DNA from: Bacillus thermotolerans
Lineage (GTDB): Bacteria > Bacillota > Bacilli > Bacillales > Domibacillaceae
Reading direction: 5' to 3'
Assembly: GCF_000812025.2 (NCBI RefSeq)
Contig: NZ_JWJE02000005.1
Location: 62,001 to 126,000, forward strand
DNA length: 64,000 nt
Shown here: positions 43,768 through 51,897 of the stretch, piece by piece
How the letters are laid out: every line of letters starts with the position of its first letter
Numbering within the stretch: the stretch's first letter is position 1
Notes under the pieces: generated by a model
The model's input: only the letters and a program-made list of their open reading frames with translations
The model's database searches: none
What the model was told of the DNA's origin: nothing
Translations under genes and position numbers: made by a program

Positions 43768-44679
43768 TTATTCTTCTCCGACAATTTTTGCTTCCAGCTC
43801 AAGCTCTACACCAAAGGTTTCCTTTACCTTTTTACGGACCATTTCAATTGTAGCAATATAATCAGACGCCGTTGCATTATTTTTATTCACAATAAAACCT
43901 GCATGCTTTGTGGACACCTCTGCTCCGCCGACTCCTTTTCCCTGAAGGCCGCTGTCTTGGATCAGTTTACCCGCGAAGTATCCAGGCGGCCGCTTAAACA
44001 CACTGCCGACAGACGGATATTCAAGCGGCTGCTTTGATTCACGCTGGAAAGTGAGATCATCCATTTTGGCTTTAATCTCCTCTTTCTCTCCTTCTGCGAG
44101 AGCAAATACCGCTTCGAGGACAATATAGCCTTTCTTACCGATTACACTTGTACGATAGCCCAGCTCAAGCTCTTCCTTTTTCAAAGTCAGAAGCTCTCCA
44201 GCTGGCGTTACCACTCTCACATAATCAATAACATCCTTCACTTCACCGCCGTAAGCCCCCGCATTCATCACCATTGCACCGCCAATAGACCCTGGAATGC
44301 CACAAGCGAATTCCAGCCCTGTCAAGCTATGTTCAAGTGCCTTCCGCGAAGCAGCCTTAATATCCGCGCCTCCTTGAGCAATTAATGTCTTTCCCTCCAC
44401 ACGTATATCAGCAAGGCGCTTAAATTGCAGCACAATCCCCCGGATGCCGCCATCCCGTACAATGATGTTCGATCCGTTTCCAAGAAGCATGAACGGCACG
44501 TTATGCTTCTCCTTTAATCGAATCACCTGCGCTACTGCTTCATAGGATTCAGGCAAAACTAAAAAATCAGCCTTGCCGCCAATTTTGACTAATGTATGGT
44601 ATTTAAGCGGCTCATCGCGGAGGACATTCTGCTCTCCGCAAATACGGACTAACTCCTTGTAAATATCTTCATTTCGCAT
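43768..44679 (-). CDS. murB: UDP-N-acetylenolpyruvoylglucosamine reductase MurB
   Basis: This 303-residue flavoenzyme of peptidoglycan precursor synthesis reduces the enolpyruvyl group of UDP-GlcNAc-enolpyruvate with NADPH. FAD-binding signatures are visible (LVKIGGKADFLVLPES, 'LGNGSNIIVRDGGIRGIVL', GLEFACGIPGSIGGAMVMNAGAYG). The catalytic serine lies in YPSVGSVFKRP, and HAGFIVNKNNAT falls near the end. The short type-II form fits Bacillus. It stands alone rather than in the division cluster, as in several Bacillaceae that carry a second or relocated murB. Confidence 0.96.
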   Translation of the reverse strand: MRNEDIYKELVRICGEQNVLRDEPLKYHTLVKIGGKADFLVLPESYEAVAQVIRLKEKHNVPFMLLGNGSNIIVRDGGIRGIVLQFKRLADIRVEGKTLIAQGGADIKAASRKALEHSLTGLEFACGIPGSIGGAMVMNAGAYGGEVKDVIDYVRVVTPAGELLTLKKEELELGYRTSVIGKKGYIVLEAVFALAEGEKEEIKAKMDDLTFQRESKQPLEYPSVGSVFKRPPGYFAGKLIQDSGLQGKGVGGAEVSTKHAGFIVNKNNATASDYIATIEMVRKKVKETFGVELELEAKIVGEE

Positions 44680-44997
44680 AATTAATCCCTCATTATATTC
44701 TAATTGATATGGAAAGGCCTGTAGAGAACCTCACTCTTTTCCCTTCTCATTCTAATCAAAAAACAAGCTTTTGGAAAGAGAGACAGGCATTGTTACTCTC
44801 TTTAACACCTTTTCACAACGAGCCGACCTCTTTATCTGCCTGCTTGCGAAAACAAGGCGAATACTGAAACAGCGGGATTAAAGAACTTGCCTCCTCTCTC
44901 CTCGGACAGCTTCAAGCTGTCTTGTCTGTAAAATGGATTGTATTCTTTTCGTTCACTCTCTATATTTATATGATTCACCGGTCCTTCATGTCTCTGA
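44680..44997. other. Intergenic region, no gene seen
   Basis: No reading frame with a ribosome-binding site was found. A small hairpin GACAGCTT-c-AAGCTGTC lies near 44906-44922. The left end should hold the murB promoter, but no clear hexamers were recognised. Confidence 0.4.
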
Positions 44998-45348
44998 TTA
45001 TTTCAGATGCCCGCTTTCGCCTTGCTCAGAAGAACGCTGGAAATGCACTCGTCCTTCCTCTGTAAATAACACACCTTCTGCCTCAAGCAATGTTCTTTGA
45101 AGGTTCTTAGCTTCTTCTCCCGGTATCGTAATCTCTCCTTTAGCATTAACTACCCGGTGCCACGGCAGACTATATTTTTCACTCATAGAATGCAAAATGC
45201 GGACTACCTGCCGAGCAGCTCGAGGATTCCCCGCCATTCTTGCTACTTCTCCATAGGTAACTACATATCCTGGAGGAATATTTTTTAAAACTTGGATCAC
45301 TTCAGCTGTAAATGGCTGAAGCTGCTCTCCATATGGATGGTTGCTCAC
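44998..45348 (-). CDS. atl: Alkyltransferase-like protein (ATL)
   Basis: This 116-residue protein has the DNA-binding fold of O6-alkylguanine-DNA alkyltransferases: PPGYVVTYGEVARMAGNPRAARQVVRIL, 'GEITIPGE' and the terminal helix. The active-site motif PCHRV reads PWHRV, so Trp63 replaces the methyl-accepting cysteine. It therefore cannot transfer the alkyl group. ATL proteins bind and flip O6-alkylguanine and hand the lesion to nucleotide excision repair. The gene stands alone, 65 bases from a parS site. Confidence 0.93.
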   Translation of the reverse strand: MSNHPYGEQLQPFTAEVIQVLKNIPPGYVVTYGEVARMAGNPRAARQVVRILHSMSEKYSLPWHRVVNAKGEITIPGEEAKNLQRTLLEAEGVLFTEEGRVHFQRSSEQGESGHLK

Positions 45349-45412
45349 TAGTTCAACTCCTCCTGACGTTCATTTCCTAAGAAATATTTTTACATACAGT
45401 CACTTTCTGTAC

Positions 45413-45428
45413 CGTTTCACGTGAAACA
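45413..45428. promoter_or_regulatory. parS site (ParB/Spo0J binding)
   Basis: CGTTTCACGTGAAACA matches the Bacillus parS consensus TGTTNCACGTGAAACA at every position but the first. The 14-base core GTTTCACGTGAAAC is a perfect palindrome. It lies between the atl gene and the 3' end of the membrane-protein gene at 45447. Such sites nucleate the ParB-CTP clamp for chromosome segregation and cluster around the origin. Confidence 0.85.
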
Positions 45429-45446
45429 AAGCAAACAAACTTGTTT

Positions 45447-45893
45447 TCATTTCTTTTTGAGGAAGCTGCTCTCTGCTGCATACGTTGTACTCCTGTATAA
45501 TAAAGCTTCATTCCGTGCCAGCTCCTGCTGGTATTCTGCATATTCGGTTTCCAAAAGGGGCAAGCAGTCTGAGTGGGCGTCGGAAAACGGCACATCTTTT
45601 TTCATAAGAGAGAATGTACGGCCTTCCTTGCAGTGCGGACATATATCTAAGTGGATTGCCTCTCTGCTGCCTTTTTCGAAAAAGAGGTCATAGCGGGCGA
45701 GCTCTCTTTGATAAAGCCGGCTTAACCGCCCGCAGCCTTGACACTCATACAACTGATTGAGCCGTTCTAATTCTGCTTTTCTTTCATCCTTTTTATCCAG
45801 CTTTTTAATTATACGATCAATGAGAGAATACCCAAAGAATCCGGCAATAGGCAGACCTATCAAGCAAAGAAACAAGACAACCAGCTGACTCAC
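45447..45893 (-). CDS. Membrane-anchored protein with two CxxC pairs, unknown
   Basis: This 148-residue protein has an N-terminal membrane helix (about residues 4-24), a lysine- and glutamate-rich linker and a domain with two Cys pairs, YECQGCGRL and ICPHCKEG, about 35 residues apart, suggesting a zinc ribbon. A tyrosine- and glutamate-rich helical tail follows. The start is placed at the GTG at 45893 behind AAGGGAG. No family is recognised. The parS site lies 19 bases past its stop. Confidence 0.65.
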   Translation of the reverse strand: MSQLVVLFLCLIGLPIAGFFGYSLIDRIIKKLDKKDERKAELERLNQLYECQGCGRLSRLYQRELARYDLFFEKGSREAIHLDICPHCKEGRTFSLMKKDVPFSDAHSDCLPLLETEYAEYQQELARNEALLYRSTTYAAESSFLKKK

Positions 45894-46083
45894 TTTATCG
45901 CACTCCCTTACATTTAGCATAATAAAAGCAGCCTTCAGCCTACTGAGATCAGTATACCTTACATAACAAGGCACTTCATGTAAGAACTCCCTATGCTGTA
46001 CAGCTCTCCTTACTATCTATCATAGCCTGCTCATAAACGGCCAAGCAAGCTTCCCTTCCCGCTCCCCTCGTATGAACAGATGT

Positions 46084-46101
46084 TAAAGGGTTATCCCTTT
46101 A
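46084..46101. promoter_or_regulatory. Palindrome upstream of the DJ-1/PfpI gene
   Basis: TAAAGGG-TTAT-CCCTTTA is a perfect palindrome with 7-base arms, 39 bases before the probable sigma-B promoter. It may be an operator or a terminator of leftover transcripts. Confidence 0.4.
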
Positions 46102-46139
46102 GACGGATGGCTGCACTTTCTCTTTGGAACGTCAAGAAT

Positions 46140-46166
46140 GTTTCACCTCATCACCTTGCTGGGTAT
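46140..46166 (+). promoter_or_regulatory. Probable sigma-B (general stress) promoter
   Basis: GTTTCA (46140-46145), a 15-base spacer and GGGTAT (46161-46166) fit the Bacillus sigma-B consensus GTTTAA-N12-15-GGGTAT, with one difference in the -35. It lies 63 bases before the DJ-1/PfpI start codon. Confidence 0.68.
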
Positions 46167-46228
46167 TGCGAAAAAGGGTAGCTGTGTTATTTGGAAAAAA
46201 TTTTTGAAGAACGAATGGAGGAATCAGC

Positions 46229-46918
46229 ATGGCAAAACTCTTATTTGTTTTATCAAGCGGATATCAAGACGGAGATAACGAATATGAAACTGGCTGGTGG
46301 GGTGAGGAGTTATTTGCTCCACTGACAGCTGTAGAAGACGCCGGCCACGAGACAGATCTTGCTTCCCCATTAGGAGGAAAGCCTACAATCGATCAAGCCA
46401 GCCTCGCGCCAGAATATGACCCGAATGGCACTTATAAAGCGCTCTATGAGTCAGGGCGGGCAGATGATACAAAGAAACTCTCCGATGTGAACCCCGACAA
46501 TTATAGCGCTGTCGTTATCGTTGGCGGGCACGGGGCAATGTATGACTTAGCCAGAGATGAAGATCTCCACGCTATTATTAATAAGATATACGACAATGGA
46601 GGAATTGTCGCAGCAGAATGTCATGGCCCCGCTCCCCTCATTTGGACCATGCGCCCGAATGGAAAGAGCATTATCGACGGTAAGAGAGTCACTGGCTACC
46701 CCGATGAAATTGAACCTGAAGGCCTGCCAGAGATTTTGCCATTCAGCCTTGAACAGGAGCTTAGAAAGATTGCTCAGTATGATCAGGGTGACCTGAATGA
46801 AAAAGCGCATGCAGTTTGGGCCGATCCTCAAATTGTCACAAGCCGGGATCCCTTCTCATCTGAGCTAATGGGAGAAGAGCTCGTAAAAGCGCTTGACAAC
46901 CAGAAGAGCCGCTCATAA
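46229..46918 (+). CDS. DJ-1/PfpI superfamily protein (Hsp31/glyoxalase III-like)
   Basis: This 229-residue protein has the class I glutamine-amidotransferase-like fold. The nucleophile is Cys131 in VAAECHGPAPL, next to a histidine, and the acidic residue preceding it is typical of DJ-1 relatives. The N-terminal TGWWGEELFAPLTAVEDAGHE and VIVGGHGAMYDL are characteristic of the Hsp31/YcbJ-like branch with chaperone, deglycase or glyoxalase III activity. TGGAGG precedes the ATG. The probable sigma-B promoter suggests expression in general stress. Confidence 0.9.
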   Translation: MAKLLFVLSSGYQDGDNEYETGWWGEELFAPLTAVEDAGHETDLASPLGGKPTIDQASLAPEYDPNGTYKALYESGRADDTKKLSDVNPDNYSAVVIVGGHGAMYDLARDEDLHAIINKIYDNGGIVAAECHGPAPLIWTMRPNGKSIIDGKRVTGYPDEIEPEGLPEILPFSLEQELRKIAQYDQGDLNEKAHAVWADPQIVTSRDPFSSELMGEELVKALDNQKSRS

Positions 46919-46923
46919 CCACT

Positions 46924-46957
46924 AACAGCCCGGGCATAGAGCATGCGCCGGGCTGTT
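46924..46957. terminator. Terminator after the DJ-1/PfpI gene
   Basis: AACAGCCCGG / CCGGGCTGTT with a 14-base loop, between convergent genes. Confidence 0.75.
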
Positions 46958-46980
46958 AACTCGATCTCGTACTTTTCCTC

Positions 46981-47415
46981 TTACCATAAAGCAGGCTTAG
47001 CGACCATAAGCCATAGCATGACCATCAATAATAACATATACATCCATACCGAACGATGCAGCTTGCTGACAAGAGCCAGCTTATCCGCTCCAGGCTCTCG
47101 GAACTTCTTCAGCGTCGGTGAAAAAGCACGCGCTAGAAAGATAATGGAGCTAAACATGATAACAATGGTCATGAGTACCCAAGAAGTGGTCCATGGCCAC
47201 GGCCCGCTTATGACCAGTACCGCACCAGAAAGGACAAGTGCATGTCCGGCATGCTTCACAAGCCGAACAGCCACTTGGAAGACCTTTATATATGTTTCCT
47301 GTACCTGGCCCTCTGCTGTCTGCAGTTTTTTCACTAAAGCAAGCAGCACAAAAAATGGCCCGATAGAAGCTACTGCACTCACTACATGTATATATATAAC
47401 AAGTTGATATATCAT
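46981..47415 (-). CDS. Four-helix membrane protein, DUF2269/CopD-like
   Basis: This 144-residue protein has four membrane helices. Histidines sit in or near the membrane in YIHVVSAVASIGPFF and RLVKHAGHALVLSG, a pattern seen in DUF2269 and CopD-like proteins where they can bind heme or metal. The gene lies 17 bases downstream of the ASCH-domain gene on the same strand, so the two are probably co-transcribed. The function is unknown. Confidence 0.68.
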   Translation of the reverse strand: MIYQLVIYIHVVSAVASIGPFFVLLALVKKLQTAEGQVQETYIKVFQVAVRLVKHAGHALVLSGAVLVISGPWPWTTSWVLMTIVIMFSSIIFLARAFSPTLKKFREPGADKLALVSKLHRSVWMYMLLLMVMLWLMVAKPALW

Positions 47416-47432
47416 GGTTGCAGCTTACAAGT

Positions 47433-47783
47433 TTACTGTTCTACAGGACGGAATTCATGAACCCACACTTTCATGGTCGGCACCCAAGGCATGCCAGGAT
47501 GCATGGATAAGATAGAGTCCTTGTATGCCTCTAAGCTTTCATAACCCTCTTGCTGCGCATGCTCATCTGTCAGCTCTCCAAGAGATTGTTCATACACACG
47601 CTCCACGACAAAGTCACGGCCCTCGAGCGTCATCACTTCTCCTACGTCCGCATACCGGCCATTACGGCGGGTAGCTGTTTTTTGACCATTCAGCACTTTC
47701 TCTACATCTTCTTTTACAGTAACCAGTCGCTCAATTGTGCATGTCTTCGGTGGCAAATTTGAATTCTCATGTTGATTCGTCAT
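47433..47783 (-). CDS. ASCH-domain protein
   Basis: This 116-residue protein has an ASCH (PUA-like, RNA-binding) fold: TIERLVTVKEDVEKVLNGQKTATRRNGRYADVGEVMTLEG contains the typical G-K-T-x-T-R segment, and a KVWVHEF strand closes the domain. Some relatives hydrolyse N4-acetylcytidine or act in RNA metabolism; no activity can be assigned here. GGAGAGGG precedes the ATG. It is divergent from the ytoQ-like gene. Confidence 0.8.
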   Translation of the reverse strand: MTNQHENSNLPPKTCTIERLVTVKEDVEKVLNGQKTATRRNGRYADVGEVMTLEGRDFVVERVYEQSLGELTDEHAQQEGYESLEAYKDSILSMHPGMPWVPTMKVWVHEFRPVEQ

Positions 47784-47935
47784 CTTAATCCCTCTCCTTC
47801 TTTCTTTACGTCTTTTCTATTATACTTCATTCATCCTATACTTCCAAAGCCTGGGGTAAGCTTCTCTTAAAGTGTTCGTTTTTGGAAGGGGAACGAAAAA
47901 TGGTATAATGGAAGAAATTTGATTAAGGGGGATGA

Positions 47936-48379
47936 ATGATGAGGTTAACTGTCTACTTAGCTGGAGAAATACATAGTTCATGGCGAGAAGAGATCAAACA
48001 AAAAGCAGAAGCTCTAAAGCTTCCGATTGATTTCGTCGGACCGATGGAAGACCATGACCGCTCTGATCTTATTGGTGAAGAGATTTTAGGTAAGCAGCCA
48101 AATGCTGTTTTCCGGGATGCTGCCGCTTCCAGCTTCAATAACTTGCGCACAGAAGTATTAATGAACAAAGCAGATGTAGTCATTGCATTATTTGGCGAAA
48201 AGTATAAGCAATGGAACACAGCAATGGATGCCAGTGCTGCTGTCTCTCTCGGCAAGCCGCTTATCCTTATCCGTCCAGAAGAGCTTCATCATCCATTGAA
48301 GGAGCTCTCAAGAAAAGCAAATGCTACAGTAGAAACAGTCGATCAGGCAATGAAGGCACTTGCGTATATATTTGAATAA
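47936..48379 (+). CDS. ytoQ: YtoQ family protein
   Basis: This 147-residue protein belongs to the YtoQ family (TIGR03646), related to nucleoside 2-deoxyribosyltransferase-like folds: LTVYLAGEIHSSWREEI, VGPMEDHDRSDLIGEEI, FNNLRTEVLMNKADVVIALFGEKYKQWNTAMDAS. No activity has been established. Two adjacent ATG codons follow AAGGGGG. An extended -10 promoter TGGTATAAT ends at 47909. A terminator follows. Confidence 0.92.
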   Translation: MMRLTVYLAGEIHSSWREEIKQKAEALKLPIDFVGPMEDHDRSDLIGEEILGKQPNAVFRDAAASSFNNLRTEVLMNKADVVIALFGEKYKQWNTAMDASAAVSLGKPLILIRPEELHHPLKELSRKANATVETVDQAMKALAYIFE

Positions 48380-48386
48380 TCAACAT

Positions 48387-48419
48387 AAGTGGTCCCGGGA
48401 TCGGGCCACTTCTTCTTTT
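48387..48419 (+). terminator. Terminator of ytoQ
   Basis: AAGTGG-t-CCCG / CGGG-c-CCACTT-type stem followed by TCTTCTTTT. It lies only 14 bases before the next ATG, so the downstream gene may rely on read-through. Confidence 0.75.
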
Positions 48420-48432
48420 AACGGAGGTTTAC

Positions 48433-49206
48433 ATGTACGGCCCATTAATTGATGCTCATATTCATTTTGACCAATATTCATTACCAGCACAGGCCCGTAT
48501 TCTCGAGGAGTTAAAAAGGTTTAACATCGATGCATTGATTTCTGTATCCACGAACCTGTCCTCCTCTAAGAAAACTTTAGATCTTGCTTCTCAAAGTCCG
48601 CATATTTACGCAGCAGCCGGCTTTCATCCCGAACAGGCCCTGCCGAAAGAGCAAGAACTTTCCGAGCTTCAGCAACTGATTTTTGAGCACCAGGAAGACC
48701 TCGCAGCTATAGGTGAGGTAGGCCTGCCTTATTATTTAAGGAAGGAAAACCGAGACATCCCCTTAGAACCATATATAGAAGTGCTAGAGTCATTCATCCG
48801 GCAGGCGGCAGCTTTGCGTAAGCCGCTTGCTCTTCACGCAGTCTACGAGGATGCTGCTATCGTTTGTGAACTGTTAGAAAAGCATTCGATCACGAAAGCA
48901 CACTTCCATTGGTTCAAAGGTTCTAAGGCTATCATCGACCGCTTAAAACATAACGGTTACTTTATATCCGTTACGCCGGACCTCTTATACAAAGAAAGAA
49001 CCGAACAGCTTGTTCAGATGTACCCGCTCACACATATAATGGTAGAAACCGATGGACCTTGGCCATTTGAAGGGCCGTTTCAGCGGAACATGACTCATCC
49101 AAAAATGATTCATGAAACGATCAGGAAACTAGCTGCCATTAAAAAGATGAGAATTGAAGAGGTCTACAGCCAGCTATATGAAAATACAAAGCGTTTTTAC
49201 CTCTAA
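48433..49206 (+). CDS. TatD-family metal-dependent hydrolase
   Basis: This 257-residue TIM-barrel hydrolase of the TatD/YjjV group has metal ligands in LIDAHIHFDQ (HxH), GEVGLPYY (Glu), KPLALHAVYED (His), AHFHWFKGS (His) and VETDGPWPF (Asp). Family members are 3'-5' DNA exonucleases or of unknown specificity. GGAGG precedes the ATG. It follows ytoQ on the same strand and precedes an MFS gene. Confidence 0.88.
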   Translation: MYGPLIDAHIHFDQYSLPAQARILEELKRFNIDALISVSTNLSSSKKTLDLASQSPHIYAAAGFHPEQALPKEQELSELQQLIFEHQEDLAAIGEVGLPYYLRKENRDIPLEPYIEVLESFIRQAAALRKPLALHAVYEDAAIVCELLEKHSITKAHFHWFKGSKAIIDRLKHNGYFISVTPDLLYKERTEQLVQMYPLTHIMVETDGPWPFEGPFQRNMTHPKMIHETIRKLAAIKKMRIEEVYSQLYENTKRFYL

Positions 49207-49345
49207 CCCCCAAGCCAAAAAGTGTTACCTATCATTATTGGGAAATCTGGTCTGTATATTGCCCTCTAACTACAGAACAGTACTCATTGATTACAGCCAT
49301 TCGAGCTGTATAATGGAATCAATATTGAAATGGGAAGTGAATATT

Positions 49346-50506
49346 ATGGCAGAAGCCAAAAAAGCATTACCTATCTTATTTATTGTTATGTTTCTTGTCA
49401 TGATCGGCTTCGGCATTATTATTCCTGTTCTGCCGTTTTATGCGGAAGCACTTGGTGCCTCCCCTGCCGAGCTAGGCTGGCTAATGGCCGTTTATTCTTT
49501 AATGCAGCTATTATTCGCACCTATGTGGGGGCGGGTGTCTGACCGTGTTGGCCGCAAGCCGGTTATTATGATCGGGATTTTCGGTCTGGCTCTTTCTTTT
49601 TTCTTAATGGGTATCTCTTCCTCATTATGGATGCTGTTTGTGGCGCGAATCGTTGGCGGTTTTTTATCAGCCGCTAATATGCCGACAGTGATGGCCTACG
49701 CTGCTGATATTACATCAGAAGAAGACCGCGGGAAAGGAATGGGGGTTGTGGGCGCAGCCACCGGACTGGGATTTATCTTTGGCCCGGCCGTTGGAGGTGT
49801 ATTCTCCAATATTAGCCTGAACATGCCCTTCTATGTAGCCGGCACTTCCTCAGTGCTGACGTTTTTCCTTGTCTTCCTATTCTTAAAGGAGTCACTTGCT
49901 GCTGAAGCAAGAGGACGACATCAAGCAGAGAACCCACCGCTTCGTCGACTATTAAGCGGGCCCCTGTCCATTTTATTTTTTCTGCAGCTGTTCATTTCTC
50001 TTTCATTGGCAGGCTTAGAAGCAACATTTGCTTATTATGCAGCAGAAAAGGCCGGATTGGGTGCTATTCAACTCGGCTATATTTTCATGATTATGGGGCT
50101 TGCTAGTGCCATCGTACAAGGAGGGCTGGTTGGGCGGCTGACGAAGAAACACGGAGAAGGCACCGTCATTCAAACCGGTATTATCATTTCTGCTCTTGGT
50201 TTCGCTTTAATTTTACTCGTGGACAGCTTCCTGACGGCAGCTATTTTCCTGACCGTCTTCGGTGTCGGAAACGGCGTTATTCGCCCTAGTGTTTCTGCCT
50301 TGCTGACAAGGCAATCTGCTGAAGGACATGGCAGCACGACTGGATTGCTGTCCTCCTTTGATTCACTCGGCAGAATTATCGGCCCTCCACTGGGCGGCTG
50401 GCTGTTTGCCGTTATGATTGGCTTGCCTTATCTATCAGGCATTGTTCTCTCGATCTTTGCATTCATTCTCTACCGGTTCTACCGGGGACAGACAGTCAAA
50501 GCATAG
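49346..50506 (+). CDS. MFS multidrug/tetracycline-type exporter
   Basis: This 386-residue DHA1-type drug:proton antiporter has twelve helices. Motif A is complete in GRVSDRVGRKPVIMIG, motif C is present as GLGFIFGPAVGGVF, and an acidic residue sits in the first helix region (FYAEALGASPAELGW). It resembles YitG/TetA-like exporters. The start is set at the ATG at 49346 where the membrane domain begins, after a weak GGGAAG; the long upstream in-frame extension overlaps the TatD gene and is unlikely to be translated. Confidence 0.87.
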   Translation: MAEAKKALPILFIVMFLVMIGFGIIIPVLPFYAEALGASPAELGWLMAVYSLMQLLFAPMWGRVSDRVGRKPVIMIGIFGLALSFFLMGISSSLWMLFVARIVGGFLSAANMPTVMAYAADITSEEDRGKGMGVVGAATGLGFIFGPAVGGVFSNISLNMPFYVAGTSSVLTFFLVFLFLKESLAAEARGRHQAENPPLRRLLSGPLSILFFLQLFISLSLAGLEATFAYYAAEKAGLGAIQLGYIFMIMGLASAIVQGGLVGRLTKKHGEGTVIQTGIIISALGFALILLVDSFLTAAIFLTVFGVGNGVIRPSVSALLTRQSAEGHGSTTGLLSSFDSLGRIIGPPLGGWLFAVMIGLPYLSGIVLSIFAFILYRFYRGQTVKA

Positions 50507-50559
50507 TGAAAGAAGAGCGGCTGGTTAATCATTAGCGATTAACCAGCCGCTCTTTCTTT
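50507..50559. terminator. Strong bidirectional terminator
   Basis: AAAGAAGAGCGGCTGGTTAAT and its near-perfect complement flank a short loop, with A and T tracts outside. It closes both the MFS gene and the ectoine operon. Confidence 0.92.
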
Positions 50560-50569
50560 CATGATTATA

Positions 50570-51454
50570 TTAAACTTTAGCGGGCTGTTTATCCCGTGCA
50601 GCAATATAAGAAGGCCTTGGCTCCTGGCCGGAGAAAGGATCAACTAGCTTATTCTCCACACTGTTAAATACGAAGAAGACGTTACTTCTTGGAGAAGGTG
50701 AAATATTACTGTTAGAACCATGCATAATGTTACAGTCAAACAGGATCACGGAACCGGCTGGTCCAGTCGGGGCAACAATGCCTCCTTCTTCTACAAGCTC
50801 CGTTAAGCTTTCACGATCCGGCACTCCGTATTCCTGCTTACGTAGAGAGGACTCATAGTGAGCTTCCGGCGTTTCCCCTACACAGGAAACAAAGCGCTTA
50901 TGAGAGCCCGGCACAAGCATAAGCGGACCATTGTACGGTGTGTTTTCCGTTAATGTAATCGAGCAGCTGATAGCTCTCATGCGCGGCATGCCGTCTTCCA
51001 CATGCCACGTCTCAAAGTCGGAATGCCAATAAAATTCCTTTCCAACAAAGCCTGACTTCAGGTTAATGCGGGATTGGTGAATATACACATCGCTGCCTAA
51101 AAGCTGCGCCAACCGATCCACTAGACGAGGATCTTCTGATAAAGATTGAAAGAAGTCATCATGCTTGTGAACTTCGAAGACAGAACGTACTTCTTGACTC
51201 TCTGGCTCACGGATTACTCTTTTACTGGTAGAATCCTGGCTTTCTGCTAATACACGATTAAGTTCTTTATTCATTCGAGCAACTTCTTCTTCATTGAAGA
51301 AGCCCTCGAGAAATAAATAGCCGTTCTCCTCAAAGGATTGCAATTGTTCTGCTGAAAGCGGACCTGGATCCGATAATGATGAATACACGACCGGGTCTTT
51401 TCTTTCAATGATGTCAGGTTTATCACTGACCCTTGATGGATATAGATCTACCAT
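50570..51454 (-). CDS. ectD: Ectoine hydroxylase EctD
   Basis: This 294-residue non-heme Fe(II)/2-oxoglutarate dioxygenase converts ectoine to 5-hydroxyectoine. The iron triad is visible as H-x-D in [11 protein letters not shown] and a later His in NIMHGSNSN. The family signature [14 protein letters not shown] and a 2-oxoglutarate-binding Arg (SPRSNVFF) are present. The N-terminal [10 protein letters not shown] start is typical. It is the last gene of the ectABCD operon, 24 bases after ectC, with a terminator downstream, so the strain should make hydroxyectoine. Confidence 0.97.
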   Translation of the reverse strand: MVDLYPSRVSDKPDIIERKDPVVYSSLSDPGPLSAEQLQSFEENGYLFLEGFFNEEEVARMNKELNRVLAESQDSTSKRVIREPESQEVRSVFEVHKHDDFFQSLSEDPRLVDRLAQLLGSDVYIHQSRINLKSGFVGKEFYWHSDFETWHVEDGMPRMRAISCSITLTENTPYNGPLMLVPGSHKRFVSCVGETPEAHYESSLRKQEYGVPDRESLTELVEEGGIVAPTGPAGSVILFDCNIMHGSNSNISPSPRSNVFFVFNSVENKLVDPFSGQEPRPSYIAARDKQPAKV

Positions 51455-51478
51455 TTGAATGACAGCTCCTCTCGTTAA

Positions 51479-51874
51479 TTATACAGTTGTTTCTTCAGGA
51501 CGCGGATAAGCCCCTTCTTCATCATGTGTTTCTCTTCCTGTGCAAGGAGGGTTGAACACACATACCATCCGCATATCTGTTTTTGCGCGAAGGCGGTGTT
51601 TTTCATGACCATTCAACGCATACATAGTGCCTGCTTGAATCTTATATGTTTTGTTATTCGTTAAGTCTTCAAGCTCACCTTCGCCCTCTACACAGTAAAC
51701 AGCTTCCTGGTGATACTTATACCAGAATACTGACTCTGTGCCAGCACGGATGATTGTATCGTGAAGGGAGAAACCCATCCCGTCCTTTTTCAGAAGAAAG
51801 CGTCTGCTTTCCCAATTTTGGTCATCTACATGATCATTAGAGCCTTTTACTTCTTCTAGAGATTTGACGATCAT
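51479..51874 (-). CDS. ectC: L-ectoine synthase EctC
   Basis: This 131-residue cupin enzyme cyclises N-gamma-acetyl-L-2,4-diaminobutyrate to ectoine, the last step of the pathway. Cupin metal and substrate residues appear in WYKYHQEAVYCVEGEGELED and ALNGHEKHRLRA, and the tail ends in the usual VFNPPCTGRETHDEEGAYP. The ribosome-binding site is AGGGGGA. It lies 23 bases downstream of ectB. Confidence 0.97.
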   Translation of the reverse strand: MIVKSLEEVKGSNDHVDDQNWESRRFLLKKDGMGFSLHDTIIRAGTESVFWYKYHQEAVYCVEGEGELEDLTNNKTYKIQAGTMYALNGHEKHRLRAKTDMRMVCVFNPPCTGRETHDEEGAYPRPEETTV

Positions 51875-51897
51875 CTTTATTCCCCCTGATAGTTTAA

